Source of the DNA: Bosea vaviloviae
Lineage (GTDB): Bacteria; Pseudomonadota; Alphaproteobacteria; Rhizobiales; Beijerinckiaceae
Direction: 5' to 3'
Assembly: GCF_001741865.1 (NCBI RefSeq)
Contig: NZ_CP017147.1
Coordinates: 2,967,001 to 3,031,000 of the forward strand
Length of the DNA stretch: 64,000 bases
The notes under the pieces were generated by a model that was not told the origin of the DNA, searched no databases, and saw nothing but the letters and a program-made list of their open reading frames with translations. A program made the translations under genes and the position numbers. Within the stretch, counting starts at the first letter, position 1; each line of letters opens with the position of its first letter. Positions 17,306-26,095 of the stretch are shown piece after piece.

Positions 17306-19147
17306 ATGCCGAAGCTGAGATCCGACACCACCACCAAGGGCCGCAACATGGCCGGCGCGCGCGGCCTGTGGCGCGCCACGGGCATGAAGGACAGCGATTT
17401 CGGCAAGCCGATCATCGCCGTGGTCAACTCCTTCACCCAGTTCGTGCCGGGCCATGTCCATCTCAAGGATCTCGGCCAGCTCGTCGCCCGCGAGATCGAG
17501 CAGGCCGGCGGCGTCGCCAAGGAGTTCAACACCATCGCGGTCGATGACGGCATCGCGATGGGCCATGACGGCATGCTCTACAGCCTGCCCTCGCGCGAGA
17601 TCATCGCCGACAGCGTCGAGTACATGGTCAACGCCCATTGCGCCGACGCGATGGTCTGCATCTCGAACTGCGACAAGATCACGCCCGGCATGCTGATGGC
17701 GGCGATGCGGCTCAACATCCCCGCCGTCTTCGTCTCCGGCGGGCCGATGGAAGCGGGCAAGTACATCGCCGAGGGCGTGCTCAAGAAGGTCGACCTCGTC
17801 GATGCGATGGTCGCCGCCGCCGACAGCAAATATTCCGACAGCGAAGTCGATGTGATCGAGCGCTCCGCCTGCCCGACCTGCGGCTCCTGCTCGGGCATGT
17901 TCACCGCCAATTCGATGAACTGCCTGACCGAGGCGCTGGGGCTGGCGCTGCCGGGCAACGGCTCGGTGCTGGCGACGCATGCCGACCGCAAGCGCCTCTT
18001 CGTCGAGGCCGGGCACCTGATCGTCGACATCGCCCGGCGCTGGTACGAGCAGGACGATGCGAGCGTGCTGCCGCGCAACGTCGCGAGCTTCAAGGCCTTC
18101 GAGAACGCGATGACGCTCGACATCGCCATGGGCGGCTCGACCAATACGGTGCTGCATCTGCTCGCCGCCGCCCATGAGGCCGAGATCGCTTTCACCATGG
18201 CCGATATCGACCGCTTGTCGCGGCGTGTGCCCGTGCTGTGCAAGGTCGCGCCCTCGGTCGCCAACGTCCATATGGAGGATGTCCACCGCGCCGGCGGCAT
18301 CATGGCGATCCTCGGCGAGCTCGAGCGCGCCGGGCTGATCGACACCTCGCTGCCGACGGTCCATGCGGCGACGATGGCTGAGGCCCTGTCGCGCTGGGAC
18401 ATCACCCGGACGCAGAGCGAGGCAGTGCGCTCATTCTACAGCGCAGCGCCGGGCGGCGTGCCGACGCAGGTCGCCTTCAGCCAGGAGCGCCGCTTCGAGG
18501 AGCTCGATCTCGATCGCGCCGGCGGCGTCATCCGCGACAAGGATCATGCCCATTCCAGGGATGGCGGGCTCGCCGTGCTCTCCGGGAACATCGCGCTCGA
18601 CGGCTGCATCGTGAAGACGGCCGGCGTCGACGCCTCGATCCTGAGCTTTTCCGGGCCGGCGGTGATCTTCGAGAGCCAGGACGCCGCCGTCGAGGGCATT
18701 CTCAACCGCAAGGTCCGGGAGGGCGACGTCGTCGTCATTCGCTATGAGGGGCCGCGCGGCGGGCCGGGCATGCAGGAAATGCTCTATCCGACGAGCTATC
18801 TGAGATCGAAGGGGCTCGGCAAGGCCTGCGCGCTGGTCACCGATGGGCGCTTTTCGGGCGGCTCGTCCGGCCTCTCGATCGGCCATGTCTCGCCTGAAGC
18901 CGCGGAGGGCGGCGCGATCGGTCTCGTCGAAAACGGCGACATCATCGCGATCGATATCCCCAACCGCGGCATCAGCCTGCAGGTTTCGCAGGAGGAGCTG
19001 GCGCGCCGGCGCGCCGCGATGGAGGCCAAGGGCAAGGACGCCTGGAAGCCCGCCGCGCCGCGCAAGCGCAAGATCACGACCGCGCTCAAGGCCTATGCCG
19101 CGATGACGACGAGCGCAGCCAAAGGTGCGGTCCGGGTCGTGGATTGA
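17306..19147 (+). CDS. ilvD: Dihydroxy-acid dehydratase IlvD
   Basis: 613 residues, full length. Fe-S and Mg ligands are in the expected blocks: [15 protein letters not shown] near residue 125 and [19 protein letters not shown] near 190. Later blocks are [23 protein letters not shown], and [21 protein letters not shown]. It dehydrates dihydroxy-acids to 2-oxo acids in isoleucine and valine synthesis in the cytosol. The ATG at 17306 follows GGAGAGGG. It stands alone; no other ilv genes are in the window. Confidence 0.97.
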   Translation: MPKLRSDTTTKGRNMAGARGLWRATGMKDSDFGKPIIAVVNSFTQFVPGHVHLKDLGQLVAREIEQAGGVAKEFNTIAVDDGIAMGHDGMLYSLPSREIIADSVEYMVNAHCADAMVCISNCDKITPGMLMAAMRLNIPAVFVSGGPMEAGKYIAEGVLKKVDLVDAMVAAADSKYSDSEVDVIERSACPTCGSCSGMFTANSMNCLTEALGLALPGNGSVLATHADRKRLFVEAGHLIVDIARRWYEQDDASVLPRNVASFKAFENAMTLDIAMGGSTNTVLHLLAAAHEAEIAFTMADIDRLSRRVPVLCKVAPSVANVHMEDVHRAGGIMAILGELERAGLIDTSLPTVHAATMAEALSRWDITRTQSEAVRSFYSAAPGGVPTQVAFSQERRFEELDLDRAGGVIRDKDHAHSRDGGLAVLSGNIALDGCIVKTAGVDASILSFSGPAVIFESQDAAVEGILNRKVREGDVVVIRYEGPRGGPGMQEMLYPTSYLRSKGLGKACALVTDGRFSGGSSGLSIGHVSPEAAEGGAIGLVENGDIIAIDIPNRGISLQVSQEELARRRAAMEAKGKDAWKPAAPRKRKITTALKAYAAMTTSAAKGAVRVVD

Positions 19148-19150
19148 GTG

Positions 19151-19309
19151 GGGGGAGGGGCGAGTGGCGAATGGCGAGTAGCGAATGGTGAGAGTGGCTC
19201 TATTCGCTACTCGCTCCTTCAGGCGAAATAGCGAGTAGCGAGTAGCGAGTAGCGAATAGTGAGAGTGGTTCTATTCGCCACTCGCCATTCGCTACTCGCC
19301 CCTCTCCCC
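19151..19309. repeat. Short tandem repeats forming a long inverted repeat (bidirectional terminator candidate)
   Basis: Between the convergent ilvD and histidine kinase genes. Units of GCGAGTA and GCGAATG recur many times, with GAGTAGC repeated in a row at about 19231-19250. The outer arms (about 19151-19188 and 19272-19309) are near-exact reverse complements of more than 30 bases, so transcripts from either strand can fold into a long stem. Confidence 0.8.
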
Positions 19310-20869
19310 TCAAGCCGCCCGCGTCGTCGGTTCCGGCAGGGCCGCCAGCGTATCCATCACCCGCTCGGCCGGGAGCGTGATCGTCACTTCGGTTCCGGCG
19401 CGCGGCTTCGATTTCAGGTGGAAGCCGCCGCTATGCAGGTCGATCAGCCCCTTCACGATCGGCAGGCCGAGGCCTGAGCCCTGCTCGGCCGTCTTGATCG
19501 CCAGCGAGCCGCGCCCGAAGGTCTGCAGCACGATCGGGATTTCATCCTCCGGGATGCCCGGTCCCGTATCGGTGATCGAGACATATTGCCCGCCATTGGC
19601 GGTCCAGCCGACCTTGATCGAGATCTCGCCGCCCTGCGGGGTGAACTTGATCGCGTTGGAGAGGATGTTCAGCACCACCTGCCGGATCGCCCGCTCATCG
19701 GCCCAGACCTTGGGCAGATGCGGCTCGATCGCCTCGCGGATCGTCTGGCCCTTGGCCTTGGCGCGCAGGTTCAGCATGTGGCGGCAATCATCGGCGATGG
19801 CGGCGAGCGAGAGCGCCTCCTCGTTCAGCTCGTATTTGCCGGCCTCGATGCGCGAGAGATCGAGGATCTCGTTGATCAGTTCGAGCAGATGCTGGCCCGA
19901 ACCGTGGATGTCGGCGGAATATTCCTTGTAGGCGGCATTGGCGTGCCCGCCGAACACCTCGTTCTTCATCACCTCCGAGAAGCCCAGGATCGCGTTGAGC
20001 GGCGTGCGCAACTCATGGCTCATCGTGGCCAGGAAGCGCGATTTGGCGAGATTGGCTTCCTCCGCCTTGCGCCTGGCCTCGTCGGAATTGGCGGTCGCGG
20101 TTTCCAGCTCCGCGATCAGCGCGTCCTTTTCGGCGCGGAATTCGATGGTCGAGACCGAGCTGGCATAGAGCCGGTTCGCCAGGAAGATGAAGAAGAACTG
20201 GGCGGAAGCCGCCATCAGCGCCATCGTCACGCTGTCGATGTCGCTGCGGCCCCAGAAGAACAGGCCGATGCCGACGGTGATCGGGAGCAATCCGGCATAG
20301 ACCGCGATCGGAATCGAGGCCGACAGCATCACGGTCAGCGCGCTGACGATCAGCAGGGTCGTGGTGACGAAGACCTTGGCGCCCGGCGCGCTGCTCTGCG
20401 CGAACAGCAACAGGATCAGGGACCAGGTGAAGCCATGGACCCCTTCTGCCAGGGCGAAGAGACGGCGCCACAGCCCGATCCGGACATCGCCGGTCTCCTG
20501 CGCCAGGAAACGCCGACACAGGATCACGATGACCAGGGAGCTGAGGATGACGGCGCCGACCCAGGGCGCGACCCTGGAGATCGGTGTCCACAGGCAGGCC
20601 GCCGCCGCGATGCAAAGCGCCAGCACCAGCGTGCCGACCGTGCCGTTCATGCGGTATTGCGCGAACAGGCGCAGCAATTCGTAGTCGAAGGCGCGCTCGA
20701 GGCCGGTCGAGGAGGTCAGCCGCTCGCGCACCGACTTGACCTCGCGCGTGACGAGCTTGCGGCGCGCCAATGCGTTCGGGTCGGGCCCACGCCCGCGTTG
20801 CACCTGTTCAGCCGTGACTTCCGCCATGATCGAAGCAAAAATGTCCTCGCCCGGCAGCGCAGGATGCAC
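19310..20869 (-). CDS. Membrane sensor histidine kinase (DivJ/PleC/PdhS-like)
   Basis: 519 residues. Several hydrophobic segments between about residues 78 and 232 form a membrane sensor without an obvious periplasmic domain. A coiled linker (242-278) leads to the HisKA box ATMSHELRTPLNAILGFSE with phospho-accepting His near 285. The HATPase part has NILSNAIKF (N box), DTGPGIPEDE (G1) and GSGLGLPIVKG (G2). The HELRTPLNAILGFSE box followed by NEVFG is typical of the alphaproteobacterial cell-cycle kinases DivJ, PleC and PdhS. No response regulator is adjacent, consistent with that orphan group. An alternative start is MAEVTAEQ, 14 codons in. Confidence 0.9.
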   Translation of the reverse strand: MHPALPGEDIFASIMAEVTAEQVQRGRGPDPNALARRKLVTREVKSVRERLTSSTGLERAFDYELLRLFAQYRMNGTVGTLVLALCIAAAACLWTPISRVAPWVGAVILSSLVIVILCRRFLAQETGDVRIGLWRRLFALAEGVHGFTWSLILLLFAQSSAPGAKVFVTTTLLIVSALTVMLSASIPIAVYAGLLPITVGIGLFFWGRSDIDSVTMALMAASAQFFFIFLANRLYASSVSTIEFRAEKDALIAELETATANSDEARRKAEEANLAKSRFLATMSHELRTPLNAILGFSEVMKNEVFGGHANAAYKEYSADIHGSGQHLLELINEILDLSRIEAGKYELNEEALSLAAIADDCRHMLNLRAKAKGQTIREAIEPHLPKVWADERAIRQVVLNILSNAIKFTPQGGEISIKVGWTANGGQYVSITDTGPGIPEDEIPIVLQTFGRGSLAIKTAEQGSGLGLPIVKGLIDLHSGGFHLKSKPRAGTEVTITLPAERVMDTLAALPEPTTRAA

Positions 20870-20913
20870 CGCCGGCTCGCCATCATGGTCGGTAAATCGT
20901 TAAGCTCTTCCTG

Positions 20914-21465
20914 ATGGCGCGCTTCGGATTCGGTCGTTTCAGGTCAGGCCCCTTCGGCTGGCGGCGCGTCAGCCGGCTGGTCGATCTCGTGGTCGCCCTT
21001 GGAATCCTTGGTTTATTGGCGATAGCGGGCGCCGTGCTGCAATATCGGCTCGGGCCTGCGCGCATGCTGACCGGCGCGGCGCAGGCGATCGACGGCGATT
21101 CGCTGCGGCTGAACGGCGAGGAATTGCGCCTGGAAGGGCTGGATGCGCCCGAATATCGCCAGAGCTGCACGACCAAGGCGGGCAGGCCGGTCGATTGCGG
21201 ACGTACAGCGCGCCGCGCTTTGTCTGATTTGCTGGAGCGTGGCCTCGTCACCTGCGAGATCGGCAAGATCGATCGCTATGGCCGCGGCCTCGCTCATTGC
21301 CGTGTCGGCGAGATCGACATCAACGCCGAGCTGGTGCGGCAGGGCCAGGCGGTCGCCTATGGCGGCTACCGCAGCGAGGAAGAGCAGGCGAGGGCGGCCG
21401 GGCGCGGGCTCTGGGCGCTCGACTTCGAGCGGCCCGAGACCTGGCGACGGGAACATCCGCGTTAG
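20914..21465 (+). CDS. Thermonuclease (SNase-like) family protein, membrane-anchored
   Basis: 183 residues. One hydrophobic segment (about 22-46) anchors or exports the protein, followed by a staphylococcal-nuclease OB fold: AQAIDGDSLRLNGEELRLEGLDAPE, GRTARRALSDLLERGLVTC, DRYGRGLAHC, and INAELVRQGQAVAYG. Family members are Ca-dependent nucleases, but many alphaproteobacterial homologues are uncharacterised. Two cysteines flank GRPVD and may form a disulfide. It is divergent from the histidine kinase gene. Confidence 0.9.
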   Translation: MARFGFGRFRSGPFGWRRVSRLVDLVVALGILGLLAIAGAVLQYRLGPARMLTGAAQAIDGDSLRLNGEELRLEGLDAPEYRQSCTTKAGRPVDCGRTARRALSDLLERGLVTCEIGKIDRYGRGLAHCRVGEIDINAELVRQGQAVAYGGYRSEEEQARAAGRGLWALDFERPETWRREHPR

Positions 21466-22054
21466 GTGTGATGACTTGATCTGGGCTTGCCCCATGACTG
21501 TCCAGTTCGCCGCGAGCGCCCGATCGAAAAGCTCCTTTCATTGAAGGCTTTCCAGCGGGCGGTGACGAATGAGACAGGCGCGGGGAACCCTTCTCCCGTG
21601 TGGGAGAAGGGCAGGGATGAGGGCAGGCCAGACAACCAGATCGCGCAAGCGGTTCCGCATCATGTCCTGCGCTTTCAGGATGAAGCCCGCGCTGCGGCGC
21701 GGTTCGCGCCTCAACAATCAGCGGCACACCCTCATCCCTGCCCTTCTCCCATCCGGGAGAAGGGTTCCCCGCGCCCTTCATCGGGCACTTCGCTTCATCA
21801 CGCCCGCGACGGGAGAGCCGTGCATGATCCGCTCAGGGGCCATCTCGTGATGGAAGGGCTCCCTTTGACCAAGCCTCCTCCGGCCCGAGATTCTCGGGGC
21901 AAGCCCGAGAACGACGCGCTAGGATGGATCCCTGTGTCTGCGCGGAGCTGCGTCCTTGGGCCGGCAAGGCTCCATCCTCTAAACAGGGTACACTCTCTTC
22001 TTTTAGGCAACCCGTTCGCATCCAACCTGTTCGAATCATCGTGAGGCAAGACGC
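21466..22054. repeat. 589-base gene-free stretch with REP-like palindromes
   Basis: Holds a unit at 21578-21624 (GGGGAACCCTTCTCCCGTG with its inverse arm) and one at 21727-21774 (CCCTTCTCCCATCCGGGAG). The flank 21486-21577 reappears inverted at about 54464-54560, including TTCGCCGCGAGCGCCCGAT. The last 100 bases before the NadC-like gene have no obvious repeat and probably contain its promoter. No coding sequence is supported. Confidence 0.75.
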
Positions 22055-22891
22055 ATGTATGACCGCTTCTCCGCACTTCGCATGATCGACCTCTGGCTGG
22101 CGGAGGACATTGGCTTCTTCGACCTGACGGCCCAGCTGATGATCGATCCGAAAGCCCGGGCCACCTTTCACATGAATGCGCGCGAGCCGATCACGGTCGC
22201 CGGCATAGAGGTCGCCGCCGCCGTCTTCACGCGCTACGAGCCGTCCTGCCAGATCGAGCTGAAGGTCGAGGACGGACAAGCCGTCGACAAGGGCGCGGTG
22301 CTGATGATCGTCAGCGGGCCGGCCCAGGCTCTGCTCACCGCCGAGCGCGTGGCGCTCAACATTGTCCAGCGTCTGTCGGGCATCGCGACCGAGACCGCGA
22401 AATATGCCTCCGCCATCGCCCACACCAAGGCGCGGCTGCTCGATACCCGCAAGACGACGCCGGGCCTGCGGATGCTGGAGAAGCATGCCTCCGCCTGCGG
22501 CGGTGCGCTCAATCACCGGCTCGGCCTCGACAATGGCGTGATGCTCAAGGACAACCACATCGCGGTCTGTGGCAGCATCTCCGAGGCGGTTCGCCGGGCG
22601 AAGCTGAAGGTTCCGGCGCTGACCAAGATCGAGGTCGAATGCGACCGGCTGGAGCAGGTCCGCGAGGCTCTGGCGGCAGGCGCCGATGTGATCATGCTCG
22701 ACAACATGGCGATCCCTGCGATGCGCGAGGCCGTCCTCTTCGTCGCTGGCCGGGCGGCGCTGGAGGCCTCGGGCGGGATCAGGCTCGATACGATCGCCGC
22801 GATCGCCGAGACCGGCGTCGACTACGTCTCGACGAGCCGGCCGCTGCAGTCGGCGCCGGCGGTCGATATCGGCCTCGACGAGCCGCGCTGA
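22055..22891 (+). CDS. Quinolinate phosphoribosyltransferase-like protein (NadC paralogue)
   Basis: 278 residues. All main NadC landmarks are present: AEDIGFFDLTAQ near 16-26, QRLSGIAT (105-112), DTRKTTPGLR (130-139), GGALNHRLGL (149-158), KDNH (165-168), KIEVE (191-195), DVIMLDN (211-217), and EASGGI (237-242). The known reaction of the family is quinolinate + PRPP to nicotinate mononucleotide + CO2 + PPi in the cytosol. The presence of DTRKTTPG and KDNH separates it from the related ModD group. No nadA or nadB is adjacent. Instead it leads an operon with a PRPP-generating fusion enzyme and an ABC importer, so a salvage role or a substrate other than endogenous quinolinate is likely. 22 bases separate it from the next gene. 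Confidence 0.88.
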   Translation: MYDRFSALRMIDLWLAEDIGFFDLTAQLMIDPKARATFHMNAREPITVAGIEVAAAVFTRYEPSCQIELKVEDGQAVDKGAVLMIVSGPAQALLTAERVALNIVQRLSGIATETAKYASAIAHTKARLLDTRKTTPGLRMLEKHASACGGALNHRLGLDNGVMLKDNHIAVCGSISEAVRRAKLKVPALTKIEVECDRLEQVREALAAGADVIMLDNMAIPAMREAVLFVAGRAALEASGGIRLDTIAAIAETGVDYVSTSRPLQSAPAVDIGLDEPR

Positions 22892-22913
22892 CGAGGCAGG
22901 CGGACGAAACCCG

Positions 22914-25010
22914 ATGAAACCCGGCATTCTCTTCGTCATTGTTGGTGCGAGCGGTGTCGGGAAGGACACGCTGATCGCCGGCGCGATGACCACTCTTTCG
23001 GCGTCAGGTCTTGCCGCACCAGCTCTTGCCGCGCCAGCTCTTGCAGCGTCAGGCCGCTATGTCGCCTGCCGGCGGGTCATCACGCGTGCGGAAGGGCCGG
23101 GCGAGGATCACGAGCCCGTCTCTCCCCAAGAATTCGAACGCCATGCCGCGGCCGGCGGCTTCCTGCATCGCTGGCAGGCGCATGGGCTGAATTATGGGCT
23201 GCCGATTGAGCTGCGCGCCGAGCTGGAGGCCGGGCGCCATGTCGTCGCCAATGGCTCGCGCGGGGCATTGGCGGGGCTCATGGACATCGTGCCGCGCCTC
23301 GTCGTCATCGAGATCACGGCGCCACGCGCAAGATTGCGGGAGCGCCTCCTGGCGCGTGGCCGCGAGAGCGCCGCCGAGATCGAGCTGCGCCTCGACCGCA
23401 GCCCCGATCCGCTGCCGGACGGGATCGAGCTCCTGACGGTCGCCAACGATGCGAGTGTCGAGGCCGGGATCGAAAAACTTGTCGCGGCGATCGAGACCGC
23501 CGCCGCGCGCATGGCGCTGCGCCGCATGCCGATCCATGCGGGGCGCACGAACATGGCCTTCCTGCCGCTGGACAGCAGCGCGGTGCCGGCCGCGACCTAT
23601 GCGGGCAGCGGGCGCATCGAGCTCATGGCCGGCGGGCGCAGCGTGCGGGCCGCGGTCAGCATGGTCGAGCCGGGCACGCTTCTCGGTGATGACGAGATCG
23701 GCCTCTCGGTCGAGGCCTTCGCTGCGCTCGCGCTGCCGGAGGGCCACAGGGTCTCGATCAGGCGGACGCCGACACCCGGCAGCCGCGCGCTGCTCTGCCG
23801 CAAGATCGATGGCGGGCGCCTCTGCGCCGACGAATACGAGACGCTGTTCCGCGACATCGTCGAGGATCGCTATCCCGAGAGTGAGGTCTCGGCCTTCCTG
23901 GTCAAGACGATCCAGAACCTCGACGATGTCGAGGTCGTCGCTGTGGCGCAGGCGCGCTGCCGCTTCATGGCCAGGATCGCCTGGGACGCGCCGATCGTCG
24001 TCGACAAGCATTCGCTCGGCGGCATTCCCGGCAGCCGCATCACCCTGATCGTGGTCCCGATCGTCGCCGCCCACGGGCTGCTGATGCCGAAGACCTCGTC
24101 GCGCGCCATCACCTCGGCATCGGGCACGGCCGATGCGATGGAAGCCGCCTGCCGGGTCGACCTGAATGCTGCCGATGTCGCCCGCGTCGTGCGTCAGACC
24201 GGCGCCTGCATCGCCTGGAACGGCCGGCTCAACCATTCCGCGCTCGACGACGTGGTCAATGCGATCACGCGGCCGCTCGGCCTCGACAGCAACCGCTGGT
24301 CGGTCGCCTCGATCATGTCGAAGAAGTGGACCTCGGGATCGACCCATGTCGCGGTCGATTGTCCCTATGGCCCCAACGCCAAGCTGAAGACCCTGGCTGA
24401 TGCCCGGGAACTCTGCCGCGTCTTCGAGCTGGTCGGCGTCGGGCTTGGCCTCACGGTGCGGGCGCTGGGCACTGACGGCAGCAGTGCGATCGGCCGCGGC
24501 ATCGGGCCCGCTCTGGAGCTGCGCGATGTCGGCCTGGTGCTGGATTGCGACCCGGCGGCGCCCAGTGACCTGCGCGAGAAGGCCCTGACCTTCGCCGCAG
24601 AGATCCTGTCCTTCGATCCCGCGATCGGCGATTCCACACGCGGACGGGCGCGCGCCGAGGCGCTGCTGGCGTCGGGCGCGGCACGCGAGCGCTTCGACCG
24701 CATCGTAGCGGCGCAGGGACGCACGGCCCGGACCGAGCCGGGACCCCTGACCCATATCGTGCGGGCCGCGCAGGCGGGCCACGTCACCGCCATCGACGGC
24801 TGGCAATTGGCCGGCGTCGCGCGCAGCGCCGGCGCGCCGGCGGTCAAGGCCGCAGGCATCGATCTTGCGACCTCGGTCGGACAGCGCGTCGCGGCAGGCG
24901 GGGCGCTCTACACCATTCACGCGACGGGAGCGGCCGATCTGGACGCGGCCATCGAATTGTCGTCGAGACGATCGGGCATCACGCTGAGCGAGGTTTTCGA
25001 GACGGTCTGA
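22914..25010 (+). CDS. Fusion: ribose 1,5-bisphosphate kinase (PhnN) + AMP/NMP phosphorylase (DeoA superfamily)
   Basis: 698 residues, two enzymes in one chain. Residues 1 to about 195 are PhnN-like: P-loop GASGVGKDTL (11-20), RRVITRAEGPGEDHEPVS, HGLNYGLP, and VVANGSRGAL. PhnN phosphorylates ribose 1,5-bisphosphate to PRPP. Residues from about 205 to the end match archaeal AMP phosphorylase: an N-terminal beta domain, then DGGRLCADEYETLFRDIVEDR, VVDKHSLGGIPGSRITLIV, MPKTSSRAITSASGTADAME, SKKWTSGSTHVAVDCPYGP, and TDGSSAIGRGIGPALE. That enzyme releases ribose 1,5-bisphosphate from NMPs, precisely the PhnN substrate, so the chain could turn NMP + Pi + ATP into base + PRPP + ADP. A small APAL tandem repeat (31-45) is an insertion in the PhnN part. 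Co-operonic with a PRPP-using NadC paralogue. Confidence 0.9.
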   Translation: MKPGILFVIVGASGVGKDTLIAGAMTTLSASGLAAPALAAPALAASGRYVACRRVITRAEGPGEDHEPVSPQEFERHAAAGGFLHRWQAHGLNYGLPIELRAELEAGRHVVANGSRGALAGLMDIVPRLVVIEITAPRARLRERLLARGRESAAEIELRLDRSPDPLPDGIELLTVANDASVEAGIEKLVAAIETAAARMALRRMPIHAGRTNMAFLPLDSSAVPAATYAGSGRIELMAGGRSVRAAVSMVEPGTLLGDDEIGLSVEAFAALALPEGHRVSIRRTPTPGSRALLCRKIDGGRLCADEYETLFRDIVEDRYPESEVSAFLVKTIQNLDDVEVVAVAQARCRFMARIAWDAPIVVDKHSLGGIPGSRITLIVVPIVAAHGLLMPKTSSRAITSASGTADAMEAACRVDLNAADVARVVRQTGACIAWNGRLNHSALDDVVNAITRPLGLDSNRWSVASIMSKKWTSGSTHVAVDCPYGPNAKLKTLADARELCRVFELVGVGLGLTVRALGTDGSSAIGRGIGPALELRDVGLVLDCDPAAPSDLREKALTFAAEILSFDPAIGDSTRGRARAEALLASGAARERFDRIVAAQGRTARTEPGPLTHIVRAAQAGHVTAIDGWQLAGVARSAGAPAVKAAGIDLATSVGQRVAAGGALYTIHATGAADLDAAIELSSRRSGITLSEVFETV

Positions 25011-25105
25011 GCACCGCCGGGCTTGGCTATCCACGAGTCTTGGCTATCAACTGCGGCCGCGTCCTCCCCTTCGGAGCACGGGCGGCGATTTTCGGGAGAA
25101 ATCGT

Positions 25106-26095
25106 ATGGCTTTCAGGACACGCAGGAGCGCTCGATCCCTGGTGGCGGCGTTCGCCTTCGCTGCGACCTCGATCTTGTCCGGCCCGGCTGGCGCGGTCGA
25201 AATCTCGATCACGCAATGGGGCGCGAGCCTCTATGGCGCTCCGGTGGCTGTTGCAATCGAGCAGGGCGATTTCAAGAAGGCCGGCATCGACGTGACCGGC
25301 GTGATCGGTTCGGGTGGCGGCGGCACCAGCGTTCGCAACATCCTGGCGAGCGATGTGCCCTATGGCGAGGTCGCCACGGCCGCTGCCCTGGCGGCCGCCA
25401 GGCAGGGGCTGCCGATCGTGCTGATCCATTCCGGCACCCGCACGGTCGCCGAGGCCAGCCTCGTGACGATGCCGAACTCGGAGATCAAGAGCCTCGAGGA
25501 CCTCGTCGGCAAGAAGGTCGCGATCACCTCGCCGAAATCGACCTCCGAAATGGTCTTCCTGATGGAGCTGGCGGCGAAGGGCATCGACGCCTCGAAGATC
25601 CAGCGCATCGCGTCGGGCGGCTATACGCAGGGGCTGACCATGCTGGAGCAGGGAGCCGTCTCGGCCGCCGTCCTGATCGAGCCGCTCTCGATCCTGCGCA
25701 AGGATCGCTACCGCACGGTGATCGCGGCCAAGGGCTTGCTGCCGGCGATGACGACCTCGGTCGGCATCACCACCCGCGACTTCGCCAAGGCCAAGCCCGA
25801 GCAGCTGAAGGCCCTGATCGCCGGCCGCCGCATGGGCGTGCAGGCGATCTACCGCGCGCCGGAAGCCGCCTCCGACATGGTCGCCAAGCAGTTCAACATG
25901 GATCCGGGCCTGGCCAAGGTTGCGATGCTGAACATGATCGAGCCGCAGATGTGGAGCGAGGGCGCCTTCAGCATGGCCGAGCTGAACCGGATCGGCGAGG
26001 GCCTCAAGCTCGTCGGCGAAATCTCCGCCTTGCCGGATTGGGGGGCGCTGATCGACCGCTCCTTCCTGCCGGCCGACCTCAAGGCCGACCAATGA
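25106..26095 (+). CDS. NitT/TauT-type ABC transporter substrate-binding protein
   Basis: 329 residues from ATG 25106, supported by GGGAGAA upstream. Sec signal peptide to about residue 30 (FAFAATSILSGPAGA), then an NMT1/THI5-like periplasmic fold: WGASLYGAPVAVAIEQGDFKKAG, GSGGGGTSVRNILASDVPYG, and SLEDLVGKKVAITSPKSTSE. Related proteins bind nitrate, sulfonates, aromatic acids or thiamine/riboflavin precursors, so the ligand is open. It is the third gene of the NadC/PhnN-phosphorylase operon. Its stop overlaps the ATPase start (ATGA). Confidence 0.93.
   Translation: MAFRTRRSARSLVAAFAFAATSILSGPAGAVEISITQWGASLYGAPVAVAIEQGDFKKAGIDVTGVIGSGGGGTSVRNILASDVPYGEVATAAALAAARQGLPIVLIHSGTRTVAEASLVTMPNSEIKSLEDLVGKKVAITSPKSTSEMVFLMELAAKGIDASKIQRIASGGYTQGLTMLEQGAVSAAVLIEPLSILRKDRYRTVIAAKGLLPAMTTSVGITTRDFAKAKPEQLKALIAGRRMGVQAIYRAPEAASDMVAKQFNMDPGLAKVAMLNMIEPQMWSEGAFSMAELNRIGEGLKLVGEISALPDWGALIDRSFLPADLKADQ

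Noticed and set aside
19200..19260. CRISPR-like array
   Set aside because: The repeat unit is about seven bases, contiguous and without spacers; it is a tandem repeat, not CRISPR.
22055..22891. ModD (molybdenum-transport NadC-like protein)
   Set aside because: ModD lacks the DTRKTTPGLR and KDNH motifs in this form. Both are present here, and the neighbouring importer is NitT/TauT type, not ModABC.
23520..25010. Ordinary thymidine phosphorylase
   Set aside because: The strings around VVDKHSLGGIPG and KTSSRAITSASGTAD match archaeal AMP phosphorylase, and the extra N-terminal beta domain is typical of that group.
23049..25034. A 661-codon open frame opposite the PhnN/phosphorylase fusion
   Set aside because: Same reason: the real gene is the plus-strand fusion with clear catalytic motifs; the antisense frame has none.
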